This document shows positions 31,948-40,981 of a DNA stretch of 64,000 bases, in pieces. A program made the position numbers and the translations under genes. The stretch lies in assembly GCA_016234485.1 (NCBI GenBank), contig JACRBL010000029.1, positions 124,001 through 188,000 of the forward strand. The letters run 5' to 3'. This DNA is from Chloroflexota bacterium. Its GTDB lineage: Bacteria > Chloroflexota > Anaerolineae > Anaerolineales > Villigracilaceae. The stretch's first letter is position 1; each line of letters starts with the position of its first letter. The notes under the pieces were generated by a model, which saw only the letters and a program-made list of their open reading frames with translations, had not been told where the DNA came from and searched no databases.

Positions 31948-32934
31948 TTACTTCCCCAACCTCTTCCTCAACGCCACCGTCAACGCTGGCACCACCGCAA
32001 ACAAATCCCCCACCACCCCAAACCGCGCCTGCTTGAAGATGGGGGCTTCGGCGTCCTTGTTGATCGCGACGATCAGTTTGGCGTTCCTCATTCCAACCAA
32101 GTGCTGGATCGCGCCAGAGATTCCGCAGGCGATGTACAGGTCGGGGGCGACGACTTTCCCCGTCTGGCCGACTTGGTGGGCGTAGGTGATGAAGCCCCCG
32201 TCCACGGCCGCGCGTGAGGCGCCGACCGCGCCGCCGAGCAGACCAGCCAACTCACCGAGCAGGGCAAAGCCTTTTTCGGCGGCGGCTTTTTCGTCACCGA
32301 GCGACGGGTTGTTGCTCACGCCGCGTCCGCCCGAGACGATGACCGCCGCGTCGCCGATGTTGACCGCGGCCTCGGTGGCCGAGTACCCTTCCACGCTGGA
32401 CTTCACATCCGCTTTGGCTTCGGCTTTCGTGACAGCGCCCGTGCGTCCCGCCTCTTGCGCGGGCTTGGGGAAGGCGCGTCCACGCAGGGTGACAAATTGT
32501 GGCTTGGCGTTGCAGACAGTTTTCTCCAACACTTTGCCTTCATAGATCGGGCGCGTAACAGTGACCTTGTCGCCGTCCACGCTGAGTGCGGAGACATCGG
32601 TGAGCACGCCGCTGTTCAAGTCCACGGCGCACATGGCCGAAAGCTCGCGGGTACGCGCTGTCGTCGGAAGCAGGATCAGGTCAGGGGTCGAGGAAGACGC
32701 GAGCGCTGAGAAGGTGGACGCGAACGGTTCGGCGCGATAGTCCGCGAGGGACGCGTCGTCCACAACGATGACTTCGTCCGCGCCGTATTCGAAGGCGGCC
32801 TTCGCGACCGCATCCACGCCCGAGCCGAGCACAATGGCAGTGACCGCGCCGAGCGACTTGCCGAGGCCGAGCGCCTCCCACGAAGCGACCTGCACTTCAC
32901 CCTTGAAATGGTCAATATAAACCCAGGTTTTCAT
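31948..32934 (-). CDS. etfA: electron transfer flavoprotein alpha subunit
   Basis: The C-terminal FAD domain is clear: VIVSGGRGV near residue 201, VGASRAAVDGGF, HQVGQTGKVVAPDLYIACGISGAIQH and IVAINKDAEAPIF. It forms a heterodimer with EtfB and takes electrons from acyl-CoA or other dehydrogenases toward the quinone pool. The 328-residue length is normal. Its start overlaps the end of etfB by 4 bases. Confidence 0.97.
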   Translation of the reverse strand: MKTWVYIDHFKGEVQVASWEALGLGKSLGAVTAIVLGSGVDAVAKAAFEYGADEVIVVDDASLADYRAEPFASTFSALASSSTPDLILLPTTARTRELSAMCAVDLNSGVLTDVSALSVDGDKVTVTRPIYEGKVLEKTVCNAKPQFVTLRGRAFPKPAQEAGRTGAVTKAEAKADVKSSVEGYSATEAAVNIGDAAVIVSGGRGVSNNPSLGDEKAAAEKGFALLGELAGLLGGAVGASRAAVDGGFITYAHQVGQTGKVVAPDLYIACGISGAIQHLVGMRNAKLIVAINKDAEAPIFKQARFGVVGDLFAVVPALTVALRKRLGK

Positions 32935-33701
32935 AGCACCTTCTCCGCCAAAATTTTATCGGCCAGCGTTTCTGCAATGGCTTCGGGAGTTTCGCCCGCG
33001 ATGATCTCGCAGACGGTCTCTGCGGTGGGCGGGTTCGAGATCTCGACGCGCGTCACCACCGCGGCGGGGACGCTCACGCCGAGTTCCGCCACCGACCAGA
33101 CGGGGATGGCCGCCTTCGACGCTTTGCGGATGCCCATGAACGACGGGTAGCGCGGCTCGCCGATACTTTGGACGATGCTCAACACCGCGGGCAGATTCGC
33201 CTTGACGGTTTGCCTGCCCTCTTCAAGCACGCGCTCCACTTGCACGCTTCCCGCGTCGACCTTGATCTGGCCAACCCACCCGAGCATCGGCCACCCGAGG
33301 ACGCGCGCCGTCTGCGGCGGGGTGACGCCCGCGCCGTTGTCGAGCGTCTGCCGCCCAAACATGACCATGTCCGCGCCGCCGATCTTGTTGATGGCCGCGG
33401 CCAGGACGCGCGCCGCCCCAACGCTGTCTATGTCATTGAGCGCGGGGTCAGAGACGAGGATCGCTTCGTCCGCGCCCATGGCGAGCGCGTGCTTCAGCGC
33501 CTCCCTGGCGGTTTCGGGACCGATGCACAGCGCGGTGACCGTGCCGCCGTTGGCTTCCTTTTGCTGGAGCGCGCCTTCGACCGCGTACTCGTCGAACGGG
33601 TTAATGACCAGCGGCGCGTCCCCCCATGTGACTTGCCCATTCTCGGCTTTCACTTTCGCTTCCGAGTCAGGCACTTGCTTGATGCAGGCGATGATTTTCA
33701 C
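32931..33701 (-). CDS. etfB: electron transfer flavoprotein beta subunit
   Basis: Family features: KIIACIKQVPDSEAKV at the N-terminus, NPFDEYAVEGALQ near 38, ALAMGADEAILVSD and FGRQTLDNGAGVTPPQTARVLGWP near 118-140. The N-terminal Tyr/Asp pattern is of the common type rather than clearly bifurcating. First gene of the etfBA operon. Confidence 0.97.
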   Translation of the reverse strand: MKIIACIKQVPDSEAKVKAENGQVTWGDAPLVINPFDEYAVEGALQQKEANGGTVTALCIGPETAREALKHALAMGADEAILVSDPALNDIDSVGAARVLAAAINKIGGADMVMFGRQTLDNGAGVTPPQTARVLGWPMLGWVGQIKVDAGSVQVERVLEEGRQTVKANLPAVLSIVQSIGEPRYPSFMGIRKASKAAIPVWSVAELGVSVPAAVVTRVEISNPPTAETVCEIIAGETPEAIAETLADKILAEKVL

Positions 33702-33721
33702 TAGACTCTCCTTGGATGAGA

Positions 33722-34204
33722 TTACGTAGGCTTGGATTGGTTCTCGATGTATTTGATGATTTCGTCAAAATGCTTTTCGATTAGCTTGCCATAAAAATCG
33801 AGCCTTTGTTCGTGATTTTGAAGGTGATCTGGCGGATAGAAATTTCTTTTGTTACTCTCACTCGATATTGCATTTGAAACATCCAGATATTTTTCTCGAA
33901 CTTCCCAGATGGGTGCAATGTCGCAGGAAATATAGCCTCGATCCTGGGTTATTTCAATTTTACAGACACTGGACTGCAATCCAACCGCCCAAGCGCCGTT
34001 TGGACCTCGTGTAAACGGTCTTGAGTCAAATTCAAATCCACGATCCAGCAAAAATCCAAAATACTTTTTTATCTCAACTCGTACGAATTCGCCTTTGATT
34101 TTGGGATTGGACACAATCTTTGCCCATGCGAAGAAAGCCAGAATTAGAACTGTGGTAAAGAGAGCGATCCAAATGGCATTGTCCCAAAGTTCAAAGAGTA
34201 ACAT
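33722..34204 (-). CDS. hypothetical membrane-anchored protein (160 aa)
   Basis: One N-terminal membrane span (residues 9-29), then a soluble domain of mixed strands with FEFDSRPFTRGPNGAWAVGL and a helical tail (FYGKLIEKHFDEIIKYIE). Family not recognised. AT-richer than etfBA, 20 bases upstream of which it lies in the opposite gene order; a shared transcript is possible. Confidence 0.6.
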   Translation of the reverse strand: MLLFELWDNAIWIALFTTVLILAFFAWAKIVSNPKIKGEFVRVEIKKYFGFLLDRGFEFDSRPFTRGPNGAWAVGLQSSVCKIEITQDRGYISCDIAPIWEVREKYLDVSNAISSESNKRNFYPPDHLQNHEQRLDFYGKLIEKHFDEIIKYIENQSKPT

Positions 34205-34226
34205 TGTCTATCTTTCTTTTTGTCTT

Positions 34227-34335
34227 GGCGGGGGTGAATCCCCCGCCTCAGTTCGTGGAAGTCGGCTCAAGCCGACTCCGCCTTCCAGCCCGAAGGGCTT
34301 TCAAGCGCTGAGGCGGAGACTTCAGTCTCCCGCCG
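34227..34335. repeat. cluster of four short hairpins
   Basis: Successive palindromes: GGCGGGGG/CCCCCGCC (34227-34247), GTCGGCT/AGCCGAC (34261-34276), AGCCC/GGGCT (34287-34300) and GGCGGAGAC/GTCTCCCGCC (about 34312-34334). The group resembles clustered REP-type repeats. No gene. Confidence 0.6.
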
Positions 34336-34336
34336 T

Positions 34337-34627
34337 TCATTGCAGGCGAGTCTGGCTCAAAATCTTTCCCGTCTGCAAATCCAACTCGCAGGCGTGGCCG
34401 CTGAGGGTGTAGGTTCCCAGCGTCTCGCCGTCATCGTTCAAGCGGACGCGGGTGTAGAGCGTGTCGGGCATGGGTTTCTCGGCGCGCCAAAGGATCTTTC
34501 CATCCAACTTCAGGTAATACAGATTGGACTCATTGCGCGGAAAACCCTTCGGGTTTTCGATCACAATGACCCCTAAAGTGAGTTGGATGGATTTCTCCAC
34601 TTTGGTATGCAGGGGAGTGATGTCCAT
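34337..34627 (-). CDS. hypothetical beta-rich protein (96 aa)
   Basis: Short soluble protein of strand-turn modules (YYLKLDGKILWRAEKP, RVRLNDDGETLGTYTLSGHA, LDLQTGKIL) like a piece of a beta-propeller. No family recognised; codon pattern looks genuine. It is bounded by the hairpin cluster downstream. Confidence 0.6.
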   Translation of the reverse strand: MDITPLHTKVEKSIQLTLGVIVIENPKGFPRNESNLYYLKLDGKILWRAEKPMPDTLYTRVRLNDDGETLGTYTLSGHACELDLQTGKILSQTRLQ

Positions 34628-34720
34628 AAAATTCTTTGCCGTGGTCTTTTGGAAATCAAACTTTGTGTATTATATCGCAAATTGAATCAACCGACCGTTC
34701 GGTAGGGAAAGTTGGGAATA

Positions 34721-34756
34721 AAAAAATGCCCGACGCGTTGGGTGTCCGCATCGGGC
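34721..34756 (-). terminator. terminator of the 39-aa membrane protein gene
   Basis: On the minus strand GCCCGATGCG (34747-34756) pairs with CGCGTCGGGC (34728-34737, one mismatch) and runs into A then six T. It is 22 bases after the stop at 34779. Confidence 0.75.
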
Positions 34757-34778
34757 TAGGGGGATGATGAGTCAGGCG

Positions 34779-34898
34779 TCATCGTTTTTCGACGCCCATG
34801 TTGCTCAGTTCGTCGGCGTTGAACTGGGAGAAGTACCAGTCGCCGCCCGCGAAGGCGAGCAGGGCAAGGCAGATCAAGACTGCGAGGGTGATGAACAT
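34779..34898 (-). CDS. tiny single-span membrane protein (39 aa)
   Basis: Begins MFITLAVLICLALLAFAGGDWYF-like with one membrane helix, then an acidic-to-basic tail ending NMGVEKR. A proper ribosome-binding site (AAAGGAG, 5 bases from ATG) and the terminator downstream support a real small gene. A longer frame to 35141 would run through the tRNA and is rejected. Confidence 0.6.
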   Translation of the reverse strand: MFITLAVLICLALLAFAGGDWYFSQFNADELSNMGVEKR

Positions 34899-35041
34899 GG
34901 TCGCTCCTTTCTTTGATGCTAGTTTAACGATTTTCGCGCAAAAAGGTTGCTCCCCTTTCGGTACTGTAATGGGTTTGGCATACAAGTATGAAAGGAATGA
35001 ACTCATAACGGCAGGTACGGTGATTTTGTTCCATGCGCGCA

Positions 35042-35069
35042 TTGACAAAAAAAACGTTTGGGATAAAAT
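35042..35069 (+). promoter_or_regulatory. promoter of tRNA-Leu
   Basis: TTGACA (35042-35047), 16-bp spacer, TAAAAT (35064-35069), about 20 bases before the mature tRNA end. Confidence 0.75.
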
Positions 35070-35088
35070 AGGCGAGCATTTCAGGCGG

Positions 35089-35175
35089 GCCGAAGTGGCG
35101 GAATTGGCAGACGCGCTAGGTTCAGGGCTTAGTGGCCGCAAGGTCGTGAGGGTTCAAGTCCCTCCTTCGGCACCA
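35089..35175 (+). tRNA. tRNA-Leu (CAG)
   Basis: Acceptor stem GCCGAAG/CTTCGGC, D arm with GGAATTGGCAGAC, anticodon loop TTCAGGG giving CAG, a long variable arm (GGCCGCAAGGTC-type) typical of class II tRNAs, T loop GGTTCAAGTCC, discriminator A and an encoded CCA at 35173-35175. Confidence 0.95.
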
Positions 35176-35178
35176 GAA

Positions 35179-35206
35179 AAAAAGACTCGCGAAAGCGGGT
35201 CTTTTT
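35179..35206 (+). terminator. terminator of tRNA-Leu
   Basis: AAAGACTCGC pairs with GCGGGTCTTT around GAAA (one G-T pair), followed by TTGTTTT. Confidence 0.85.
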
Positions 35207-35226
35207 GTTTTGGTTAGAGGGCGAAA

Positions 35227-36024
35227 TTACGAAGCAAATAGCAAAAATCGCAAAATCTCAAAATATTGATCCGCCTCAAAGCGGACGGTCACAGGGTCGG
35301 TCAACTTTGCGCCTGGGTAGAAACTATATTGGTAGGCGCGCGCTGGCTCCTTGTACTCCACGTCCAGGGTGAAGCGCGGGGGAATGGGGAGCAGGCATTT
35401 CTTCCGCTCACCTTTCAGGGCTTGGATCACGCCATTTTTGATGTTCTCAGTTGCCACGTCAGGGTGGATGCTGATCGTCGAGTTTCCGAAGCCCTCTTTG
35501 ACGGCGGCCGTCCCGATGTGGGCGTTGACCTCGGCCACCTCTTCGCACAGCCCCTTGTCTCCAGAGACGAAAACGACTGGGACGTTCAGGCTGGACGCGG
35601 CGAACGCGTTGACCAGGAACTCCGACGTGTCGCGCCCGTTGAGTCGCATCCGCATCACCATGCCCGCCAGGGTGTGCGCGAGCGGATTGCGGTCCGAAGC
35701 GGCGCGGGAGTGATAGCCGACGAGTAGGGCCGCGGCGAAGGTTTCGTCCAGTTCCTGCATCATCATCAACGGGTGGCGCGACCAGCCTCGGATCAGCCGC
35801 GCCTCGCGGGGGAGTCTGGACGCGATCAGGTTCCGTGCGCTGTCATGGGCGTCTTTCACCCAGATTTCGGTCGCGCCCGCCTCCAAAGCCCCTTCGCAGG
35901 CCGCCACGGTCTCGGCAGTCATCTGTTCGCGTGGGGTGGCGCTTTCTGGCCTGCTGAGCTCGGTTTCGTCCCAGTGCGTGACGCCTGTCACGCCTTCGAT
36001 ATCGGCGCTGATGTAGATTTTCAT
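35227..36024 (-). CDS. M55-family D-aminopeptidase, DppA-like (265 aa)
   Basis: The N-terminus KIYISADIEGVTGVTHWDET holds the Asp8/Glu10 zinc ligands of the M55 family, with VKDAHDSARN and LLVGYHS as further metal-binding segments. It hydrolyses peptides with N-terminal D-amino acids, as in wall-peptide recycling. The ATG at 36024 follows AAAGGAGAAA; a start at 36123 would add 33 unrelated residues. Confidence 0.92.
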   Translation of the reverse strand: MKIYISADIEGVTGVTHWDETELSRPESATPREQMTAETVAACEGALEAGATEIWVKDAHDSARNLIASRLPREARLIRGWSRHPLMMMQELDETFAAALLVGYHSRAASDRNPLAHTLAGMVMRMRLNGRDTSEFLVNAFAASSLNVPVVFVSGDKGLCEEVAEVNAHIGTAAVKEGFGNSTISIHPDVATENIKNGVIQALKGERKKCLLPIPPRFTLDVEYKEPARAYQYSFYPGAKLTDPVTVRFEADQYFEILRFLLFAS

Positions 36025-36081
36025 GGCATTTCTCCTTTGCGGATAATCATACCATCGAGCAAGGAGGGCGCTTCGAGGTGG

Positions 36082-36155
36082 TATAATCAGCCTAAATTTA
36101 GCGTGTACTTCATCTAAAGACACGGAGCCAATTTTCAGCGGACTCGTGTCTTTTT
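36082..36155 (+). promoter_or_regulatory. gyrA leader with -10 box and terminator-like hairpin
   Basis: TATAAT at 36082-36087 is followed by AAAGACACG (36116-36124) pairing with CGTGTCTTT (36145-36153) and TT. The hairpin lies between the promoter and the gyrA ATG, so it may attenuate transcription. No good -35 box is seen. Confidence 0.5.
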
Positions 36156-36178
36156 AATGCCACTTTTCAGGAAACTCA

Positions 36179-38701
36179 ATGGAAATCGGAAACATCCAAC
36201 AAGTTGACATTGACGCCCAGATGCGGGAAGCCTATCTCGATTACGCCATGAGCGTGATCGTGGCCCGCGCCCTGCCCGACGCCCGCGACGGCCTCAAACC
36301 CGTCCACCGCCGCATCCTGTTCGCGATGGACGAGTTGGGGATGCGCTCGACTGGCGCCTACAAGAAGTCGGCTCGTATCGTCGGCGAAGTGCTGGGCAAG
36401 TACCATCCGCACGGCGACTCAGCCGTCTACGAGACGATGGCGCGCATGGCGCAGGACTTTTCCATGCGCTACCCTCTCGTGGACGGGCAGGGCAACTTCG
36501 GCTCGATCGATGGCGACGCCCCCGCGGCCATGCGTTACACCGAGGCGCGTCTCAATAAAATGGCCGAGGAAATGCTGGCCGATCTCGACAAAGACACGGT
36601 GGATTTTGGCCCCAACTTCGACGACTCGCTGGAGGAACCGAAAGTCCTGCCGGCGCGTCTCCCGAATCTTTTGCTGAACGGGTCGGCCGGTATCGCCGTC
36701 GGCATGGCTACCAACATTCCGCCGCACAACCTGCGCGAACTCGTTGGCGCGATCAACCATTTGATTGACAACTTCGACAAGGCGGACGACATCCCCGTCG
36801 AAGAACTGATGAAATTTGTTCAAGGCCCCGATTTTCCCACAGGCGGCATGATCGTTGGGGCGGAGGGAATCCTTTCGGCGTACGCGACCGGCCGAGGTCG
36901 GGTGGTGATGCGAGGCGTCGCCCATATCGAAGAGATGAAGGGCAGTCGTCACCAGATCGTCATCACCGAGATTCCGTACCAGGTCAACAAGACGACGCTG
37001 ATCGAACGTATCGCCGACCTGGCGCGCTCCGAAAAAATTGACCAGATCTCCGACATGCGCGACGAAAGCGACCAGCGCGGCATGAGCATCGTGATCGAGC
37101 TCAAGCGCGGCGCGCAACCCAAAAAGGTACTGAACCAACTTTACAAGTACACCGCGTTGCAGTCCACCTTTGGCGTGATCATGATCGCGCTCGTCGCTGA
37201 CGAAAGTGGACGCGGCGAGCCGCGCACGTTGCCGCTCAAACGCATGTTGCAGATTTTCATCGAGCATCGGCAAAATGTCATCGTGCGCCGCTCGAATTTT
37301 GAATTGGCGAAGGCGCGGGCGCGCCAACACATTTTAGACGGCTTGCTGATCGCGCTCAACAACATTGACGCAGTCATCAAAACCATCCGCGAAGCGCAGG
37401 ATGCGGACGAAGCCAAGACCAACTTGATGCAGAAATTCAAGTTGAGCGAGTTGCAGGCGCAGGCCATTCTCGACATGCAATTGCGCCGACTGGCCGCGCT
37501 CGAACGCTGGAAGATCGAAGAGGAACACAAGCAGGTGCAGGCCCAGATTGATCATCTCGAAGACCTGCTGGCGCACCCCAAGAAAATTCTGGCGCTCATC
37601 AAAAGCGACCTGAACGAACTCTCGGAAAAATTTGGCGATGACCGCCGCACGAAGATCGCCTCGGACGCGAAAGAAGACTTCCACGAGGAAGACCTTGTCC
37701 ACGATGAGGCGGTGCTGATCAGCCTGACCGAGCGCGGCTATATCAAGCGCGTGGCGGCGGCGGCCTTCAAGTCGCAGAGTCGCGGCGGACGCGGCGTGAT
37801 GGGTCACACCATGAAAGACGAAGACGAAGTGGTGATGCTCATGCCGGCGCGCAGTCTCGACACGATGCTGTTCTTCTCCGACAAGGGCAAAGTCTATTCC
37901 GAGAAGGTGTACCAAATCCCCGATGCGGATCGCGCCGCGAAGGGCATCCCTCTCGTGAACGTGCTGGCGTTGGACGCGAACGAACGCGTTACCGCGGCCA
38001 TTGCGGTCTCGAGTTTCGAGTCGCACGGATACTGTATTATGGCGACCGCGCGCGGCAAGGTCAAGCGCGTGGACTTGGAAGAGTTCGCCTCCGTCCGACC
38101 TTCGGGCTTGATCGCGGTCAACCTGGAGGAGGGCGACACCCTCGGCTGGGCGCGCCTCACCAGCGGCAAGGACGAGGTCATCTTCGTCACCGAAAACGGA
38201 CAAGCCCTGCGTTTCAGCGAGGACAAAGTCCGTTCGATGGGACGCGCCGCCGCGGGCGTGCAGGGCATCAAACTCAAGAAGGGCGACGCCGTCACCAGCA
38301 TGGACGTGATCCAGCCGAACGGCGCTCTGTTGATCGTCACGGCCAACGGCTTCGGCAAACAGACCCCTCTGAAGGAATACTCCGCAAAGGGACGCGCCAC
38401 GGGAGGCAATTTCACGATTGACCCGAAGGCCATCCCCGTCACTGGAAAAATTGCCGCGGCGCGCGTCGTCCAAATGACCGACGACCTGACCATCATTACC
38501 GCCAACGGCGTGGCCCTGCGCCTGAAAGTGAAGGACGTGAAGCAGGCGGGACGCGCCACGCGCGGCGTCCACCTCATCAAGCCGGGAGAGGGCGATAGTG
38601 TCGCATCCGTCGCGCGCATCCCCGTGGAAGAGTTGAAGAAGGCGGGCGCGCAAGTGATTGAAAATGGCGAGACGGCGAAGGAACAGCCGGAGTTGTTGTA
38701 A
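36179..38701 (+). CDS. gyrA: DNA gyrase subunit A
   Basis: Full-length GyrA (840 aa). The breakage-reunion domain has the quinolone-determining region [36 protein letters not shown] and the catalytic Tyr in [10 protein letters not shown]. The C-terminal DNA-wrapping propeller contains a GyrA-box-type SQSRGGRGV near residue 530 and repeated VxxxTANGxxxR blades. It works with GyrB, not in this window, to add negative supercoils. AGGAA lies 7 bases before the ATG. Ser and Asp at the usual quinolone-contact positions look wild type (HGDSAVYE). Confidence 0.98.
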   Translation: MEIGNIQQVDIDAQMREAYLDYAMSVIVARALPDARDGLKPVHRRILFAMDELGMRSTGAYKKSARIVGEVLGKYHPHGDSAVYETMARMAQDFSMRYPLVDGQGNFGSIDGDAPAAMRYTEARLNKMAEEMLADLDKDTVDFGPNFDDSLEEPKVLPARLPNLLLNGSAGIAVGMATNIPPHNLRELVGAINHLIDNFDKADDIPVEELMKFVQGPDFPTGGMIVGAEGILSAYATGRGRVVMRGVAHIEEMKGSRHQIVITEIPYQVNKTTLIERIADLARSEKIDQISDMRDESDQRGMSIVIELKRGAQPKKVLNQLYKYTALQSTFGVIMIALVADESGRGEPRTLPLKRMLQIFIEHRQNVIVRRSNFELAKARARQHILDGLLIALNNIDAVIKTIREAQDADEAKTNLMQKFKLSELQAQAILDMQLRRLAALERWKIEEEHKQVQAQIDHLEDLLAHPKKILALIKSDLNELSEKFGDDRRTKIASDAKEDFHEEDLVHDEAVLISLTERGYIKRVAAAAFKSQSRGGRGVMGHTMKDEDEVVMLMPARSLDTMLFFSDKGKVYSEKVYQIPDADRAAKGIPLVNVLALDANERVTAAIAVSSFESHGYCIMATARGKVKRVDLEEFASVRPSGLIAVNLEEGDTLGWARLTSGKDEVIFVTENGQALRFSEDKVRSMGRAAAGVQGIKLKKGDAVTSMDVIQPNGALLIVTANGFGKQTPLKEYSAKGRATGGNFTIDPKAIPVTGKIAAARVVQMTDDLTIITANGVALRLKVKDVKQAGRATRGVHLIKPGEGDSVASVARIPVEELKKAGAQVIENGETAKEQPELL

Positions 38702-38705
38702 TAAA

Positions 38706-38740
38706 AAAATCGGTCGGGAGAAATCCCGACCGATTTTTTT
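38706..38740 (+). terminator. intrinsic terminator of gyrA
   Basis: AAAATCGGTCGGGA pairs with TCCCGACCGATTTT around GAAA, ending in eight T. Confidence 0.9.
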
Positions 38741-38741
38741 T

Positions 38742-38981
38742 CTAGAACACAAACTTTTCCGTCATTATCAAAAACCCCGCCCCCAGCAAACACACCGAGA
38801 TCAACAACATCAACGAAAGTATGAAGCGTTGGACAGCCGTCAGCCCAAATATTTTTTTGGACTGACTCGATGACTTTTTCGCCCGTTTGGGAGCGGAGGG
38901 TTTGTCATCGGGATAAAACTCCACGGGTTGATCGTCGAACCCGCTGGTGTCAGATGCGTCGTTGCGAAGGCCGTCAAACAT
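38742..38981 (-). CDS. hypothetical small membrane protein (79 aa)
   Basis: An acidic N-terminus (FDDQPVEFYPDDKPS), a Lys/Ser-rich stretch, then one membrane helix (residues 50-72) ending VCLLGAGFLI. Function unknown. It follows birA by 12 bases and probably shares its transcript. Confidence 0.65.
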   Translation of the reverse strand: MFDGLRNDASDTSGFDDQPVEFYPDDKPSAPKRAKKSSSQSKKIFGLTAVQRFILSLMLLISVCLLGAGFLIMTEKFVF

Positions 38982-38993
38982 GAGCGTATTTTA

Positions 38994-39803
38994 TCACACG
39001 GCAGGACGCAGGTGAATCTCCCCAAATTGTACTGTCACGATTTTGTCATTGACGGATAGGCGCAGACTCCCGTCCGCTTCGAGGCCCATGACCTGACCGA
39101 GCAACGGTTCCTCGTTGTCGCGTTCGATTCGTACCTGTTCGCCGCGGAACGCGAGATTCTCCTCCCAGGCTTGGATCAACTCACCTGTGGATATTTTCTC
39201 CCGCCACGCGTGCATCGCGGACAAAATATCGCGCAACAAATCCTCGCGTTGGACGGCGCGTCCCAATTCAGCTTCCAGATTCGTGGCAGGGAAAAACAAC
39301 TCGTCGTCGGACGGGTTCGAGCCTGCCAACGCGTTGACGCCCATGCCAATAATGATTGCGTCCAGCGCGTCGCCTGTCCAAACGGCCTCGGTCAAAATCC
39401 CCGCGACTTTTTTACCATTCAACAAAATATCATTCGGCCATTTGATCTGTGGAAAAAGCCCGCGCACTTTCAGCGCGTCTGTCAACGCCACCGCACCGAG
39501 GCCAGTAAAGAGGGTGGGAGCGATCACCTCCTTACTGTTCTCTACTCTCTGCTCACTTCTCTCTGTGTGGAAAGGCCGGAGGATCACGCTAAACGCCAGA
39601 GCGGTCGCGCGAGGCGTCACCCACCGACGTCCCGCGCGGCCGCGGCCTGTCGTCTGCTCGTCCGCGATGACGAGGGAAAAGTCCAGCGCGTTTTCTGTGG
39701 CCCAGGCCAGGGCTTCATCGTTCGTCGAGCCGATGGACTCAAAATAACGTAGTCCACCGAGGGCAAGAGGGGCAAGAAGTTTTTGAAGGGAGGATTGGTT
39801 CAT
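38994..39803 (-). CDS. birA: biotin--[acetyl-CoA-carboxylase] ligase
   Basis: Biotin protein ligase core: ESIGSTNDEALAWA near residue 22, the biotinyl-AMP loop TTGRGRAGRRW near 51, KWPNDILLNGKKVAGILTE near 119 and IIGMGVNAL near 148. It attaches biotin to carboxylase carrier proteins. There is no N-terminal helix-turn-helix, so this is a monofunctional enzyme and not a repressor. Length 269 aa. Confidence 0.95.
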   Translation of the reverse strand: MNQSSLQKLLAPLALGGLRYFESIGSTNDEALAWATENALDFSLVIADEQTTGRGRAGRRWVTPRATALAFSVILRPFHTERSEQRVENSKEVIAPTLFTGLGAVALTDALKVRGLFPQIKWPNDILLNGKKVAGILTEAVWTGDALDAIIIGMGVNALAGSNPSDDELFFPATNLEAELGRAVQREDLLRDILSAMHAWREKISTGELIQAWEENLAFRGEQVRIERDNEEPLLGQVMGLEADGSLRLSVNDKIVTVQFGEIHLRPAV

Positions 39804-39805
39804 AA

Positions 39806-39839
39806 AATCAAAAACCCGTCTTCCGAAGAAAACGGGTTT
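39806..39839 (-). terminator. terminator of the LysM/M23 gene
   Basis: On the minus strand AAACCCGT (39832-39839) pairs with ACGGGTTT (39812-39819), followed by TTGATTTT. It lies right after the stop at 39845. Confidence 0.75.
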
Positions 39840-39844
39840 GCTGG

Positions 39845-40900
39845 TTATTGAATGTAGCCGAGCGGGTTGACTGCCGCGCCGCCCAGACGGATCTCAAAAT
39901 GCAAGTGGGCGCCGAAGGAGTTGCCCGTGTTGCCTGCCGTGCCGATCTGGTCGCCTTGTCCCAGCGATTGACACATGGACACAGCAATGTAGTTCAAGTG
40001 GGCATACAACGTCACGTAGCCGTTGCCGTGATCGATCTGCACCATGTTGCCATAGCCATATTGACTCCAACCCGCGAAGGTGACCACGCCATGATCCGAG
40101 GCGAGCAGCGTGTCGCCTTCCAGTGCGGTGAGATCCACGCCCAAATGTCCTGCGCTATACGCGTTGCCCGAAATGGTATGCGGCTCGCCCACCACAGGCC
40201 AGATAAAAGATCCAGAACCAGGCCGACCGCCGCCGCAGGCGCTCTTACCGCCGCCCGCGCCGCTCGATTCGTTGAAGGCCAGCGAGCTCCAGTCGAAGAG
40301 TTCGCGCGAACCGCCAGGGATCATGACGAGAACGCCAGCCTTGAAATCAGGGTTAGTCAGGTCCACATCGTTGCCAGGGAAGTTGACGATATCGTCTACC
40401 TTGGCTTTGTATTCGCCCGCCACCTTTTCGAGCGTGTCGCCCTCTTTCCAGGTGTAAAAAATACCGTCCACTGGCGGAATGGTCAGCGTCATGCCAGGTT
40501 TCAATCCATGCGGGTCATCGTTCAACACGTCCTTGTTGTTGTACAGGATCGACTCGGTGCTGACCTTGAACTTTTCGGCAATGATGCTCATCGCGTCGCC
40601 GCGTTGCACAACATAGGTGATGGGTTCGTAACGGGGCAATTCGGCGGGGATGATGGTGATGAGTTGGATGTTGCGCCCGATGCCACTGGGATCGTTCGAG
40701 GATGGCGGAAGCGGCAAGGTGACATCAGGCGCTTCCGCGTCTGGACCTGCGGTGGGTTGCGCCTCGAGGGCGGGTTCCAACGCCTGCGCGTTTCGCCACC
40801 ACAGCGCGCCGCCCAGCATCGAAGCGGCCAGCGCGACCGTCACGACCCACGCGACGAGACTGAAGCGGTTGTTGTTCCAGAATGATAAGAATTTGGTCAT
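39845..40900 (-). CDS. LysM / M23-family cell-wall endopeptidase (351 aa)
   Basis: One N-terminal membrane anchor (about residues 14-34), two LysM-type modules (YVVQRGDAMSIIAEKFKVS near 95, YTWKEGDTLEKVAGEYKAK near 150), then a C-terminal M23 peptidase with GHLGVDLTA, IDHGNGYVTLYAHL and AHLHFEIRLGG supplying zinc ligands. It would cut or bind peptidoglycan outside the membrane. The ATG at 40900 is preferred to a TTG at 40930. No clear ribosome-binding site. Confidence 0.9.
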   Translation of the reverse strand: MTKFLSFWNNNRFSLVAWVVTVALAASMLGGALWWRNAQALEPALEAQPTAGPDAEAPDVTLPLPPSSNDPSGIGRNIQLITIIPAELPRYEPITYVVQRGDAMSIIAEKFKVSTESILYNNKDVLNDDPHGLKPGMTLTIPPVDGIFYTWKEGDTLEKVAGEYKAKVDDIVNFPGNDVDLTNPDFKAGVLVMIPGGSRELFDWSSLAFNESSGAGGGKSACGGGRPGSGSFIWPVVGEPHTISGNAYSAGHLGVDLTALEGDTLLASDHGVVTFAGWSQYGYGNMVQIDHGNGYVTLYAHLNYIAVSMCQSLGQGDQIGTAGNTGNSFGAHLHFEIRLGGAAVNPLGYIQ

Positions 40901-40926
40901 AACTATTTGTTTCAGAAAAGTGGACT

Positions 40927-40969
40927 GCAAAATCTCTCGATTTTGCTCTGAAGTCGGAGACTTCGGAGT
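40927..40969. terminator. two adjacent hairpins downstream of rho
   Basis: GCAAAATC/GATTTTGC (40927-40946) and GAAGTC/GACTTC (40950-40964). They lie just after the rho stop on the minus strand and may terminate it. No clear T-run, so uncertain. Confidence 0.5.
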
Positions 40970-40981
40970 CCTCGTTGGCGG

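Noticed and set aside
35089..35175. 139-codon + frame (34798-35217) and minus frame (34779-35141) overlapping the tRNA
   Set aside because: Both run through tRNA-Leu and its promoter. Only the first 39 codons at 34779-34898 look like a gene.
37334..38752. 472-codon frame antisense to gyrA
   Set aside because: The complement of gyrA, with no family features; gyrA motifs are complete on the + strand.
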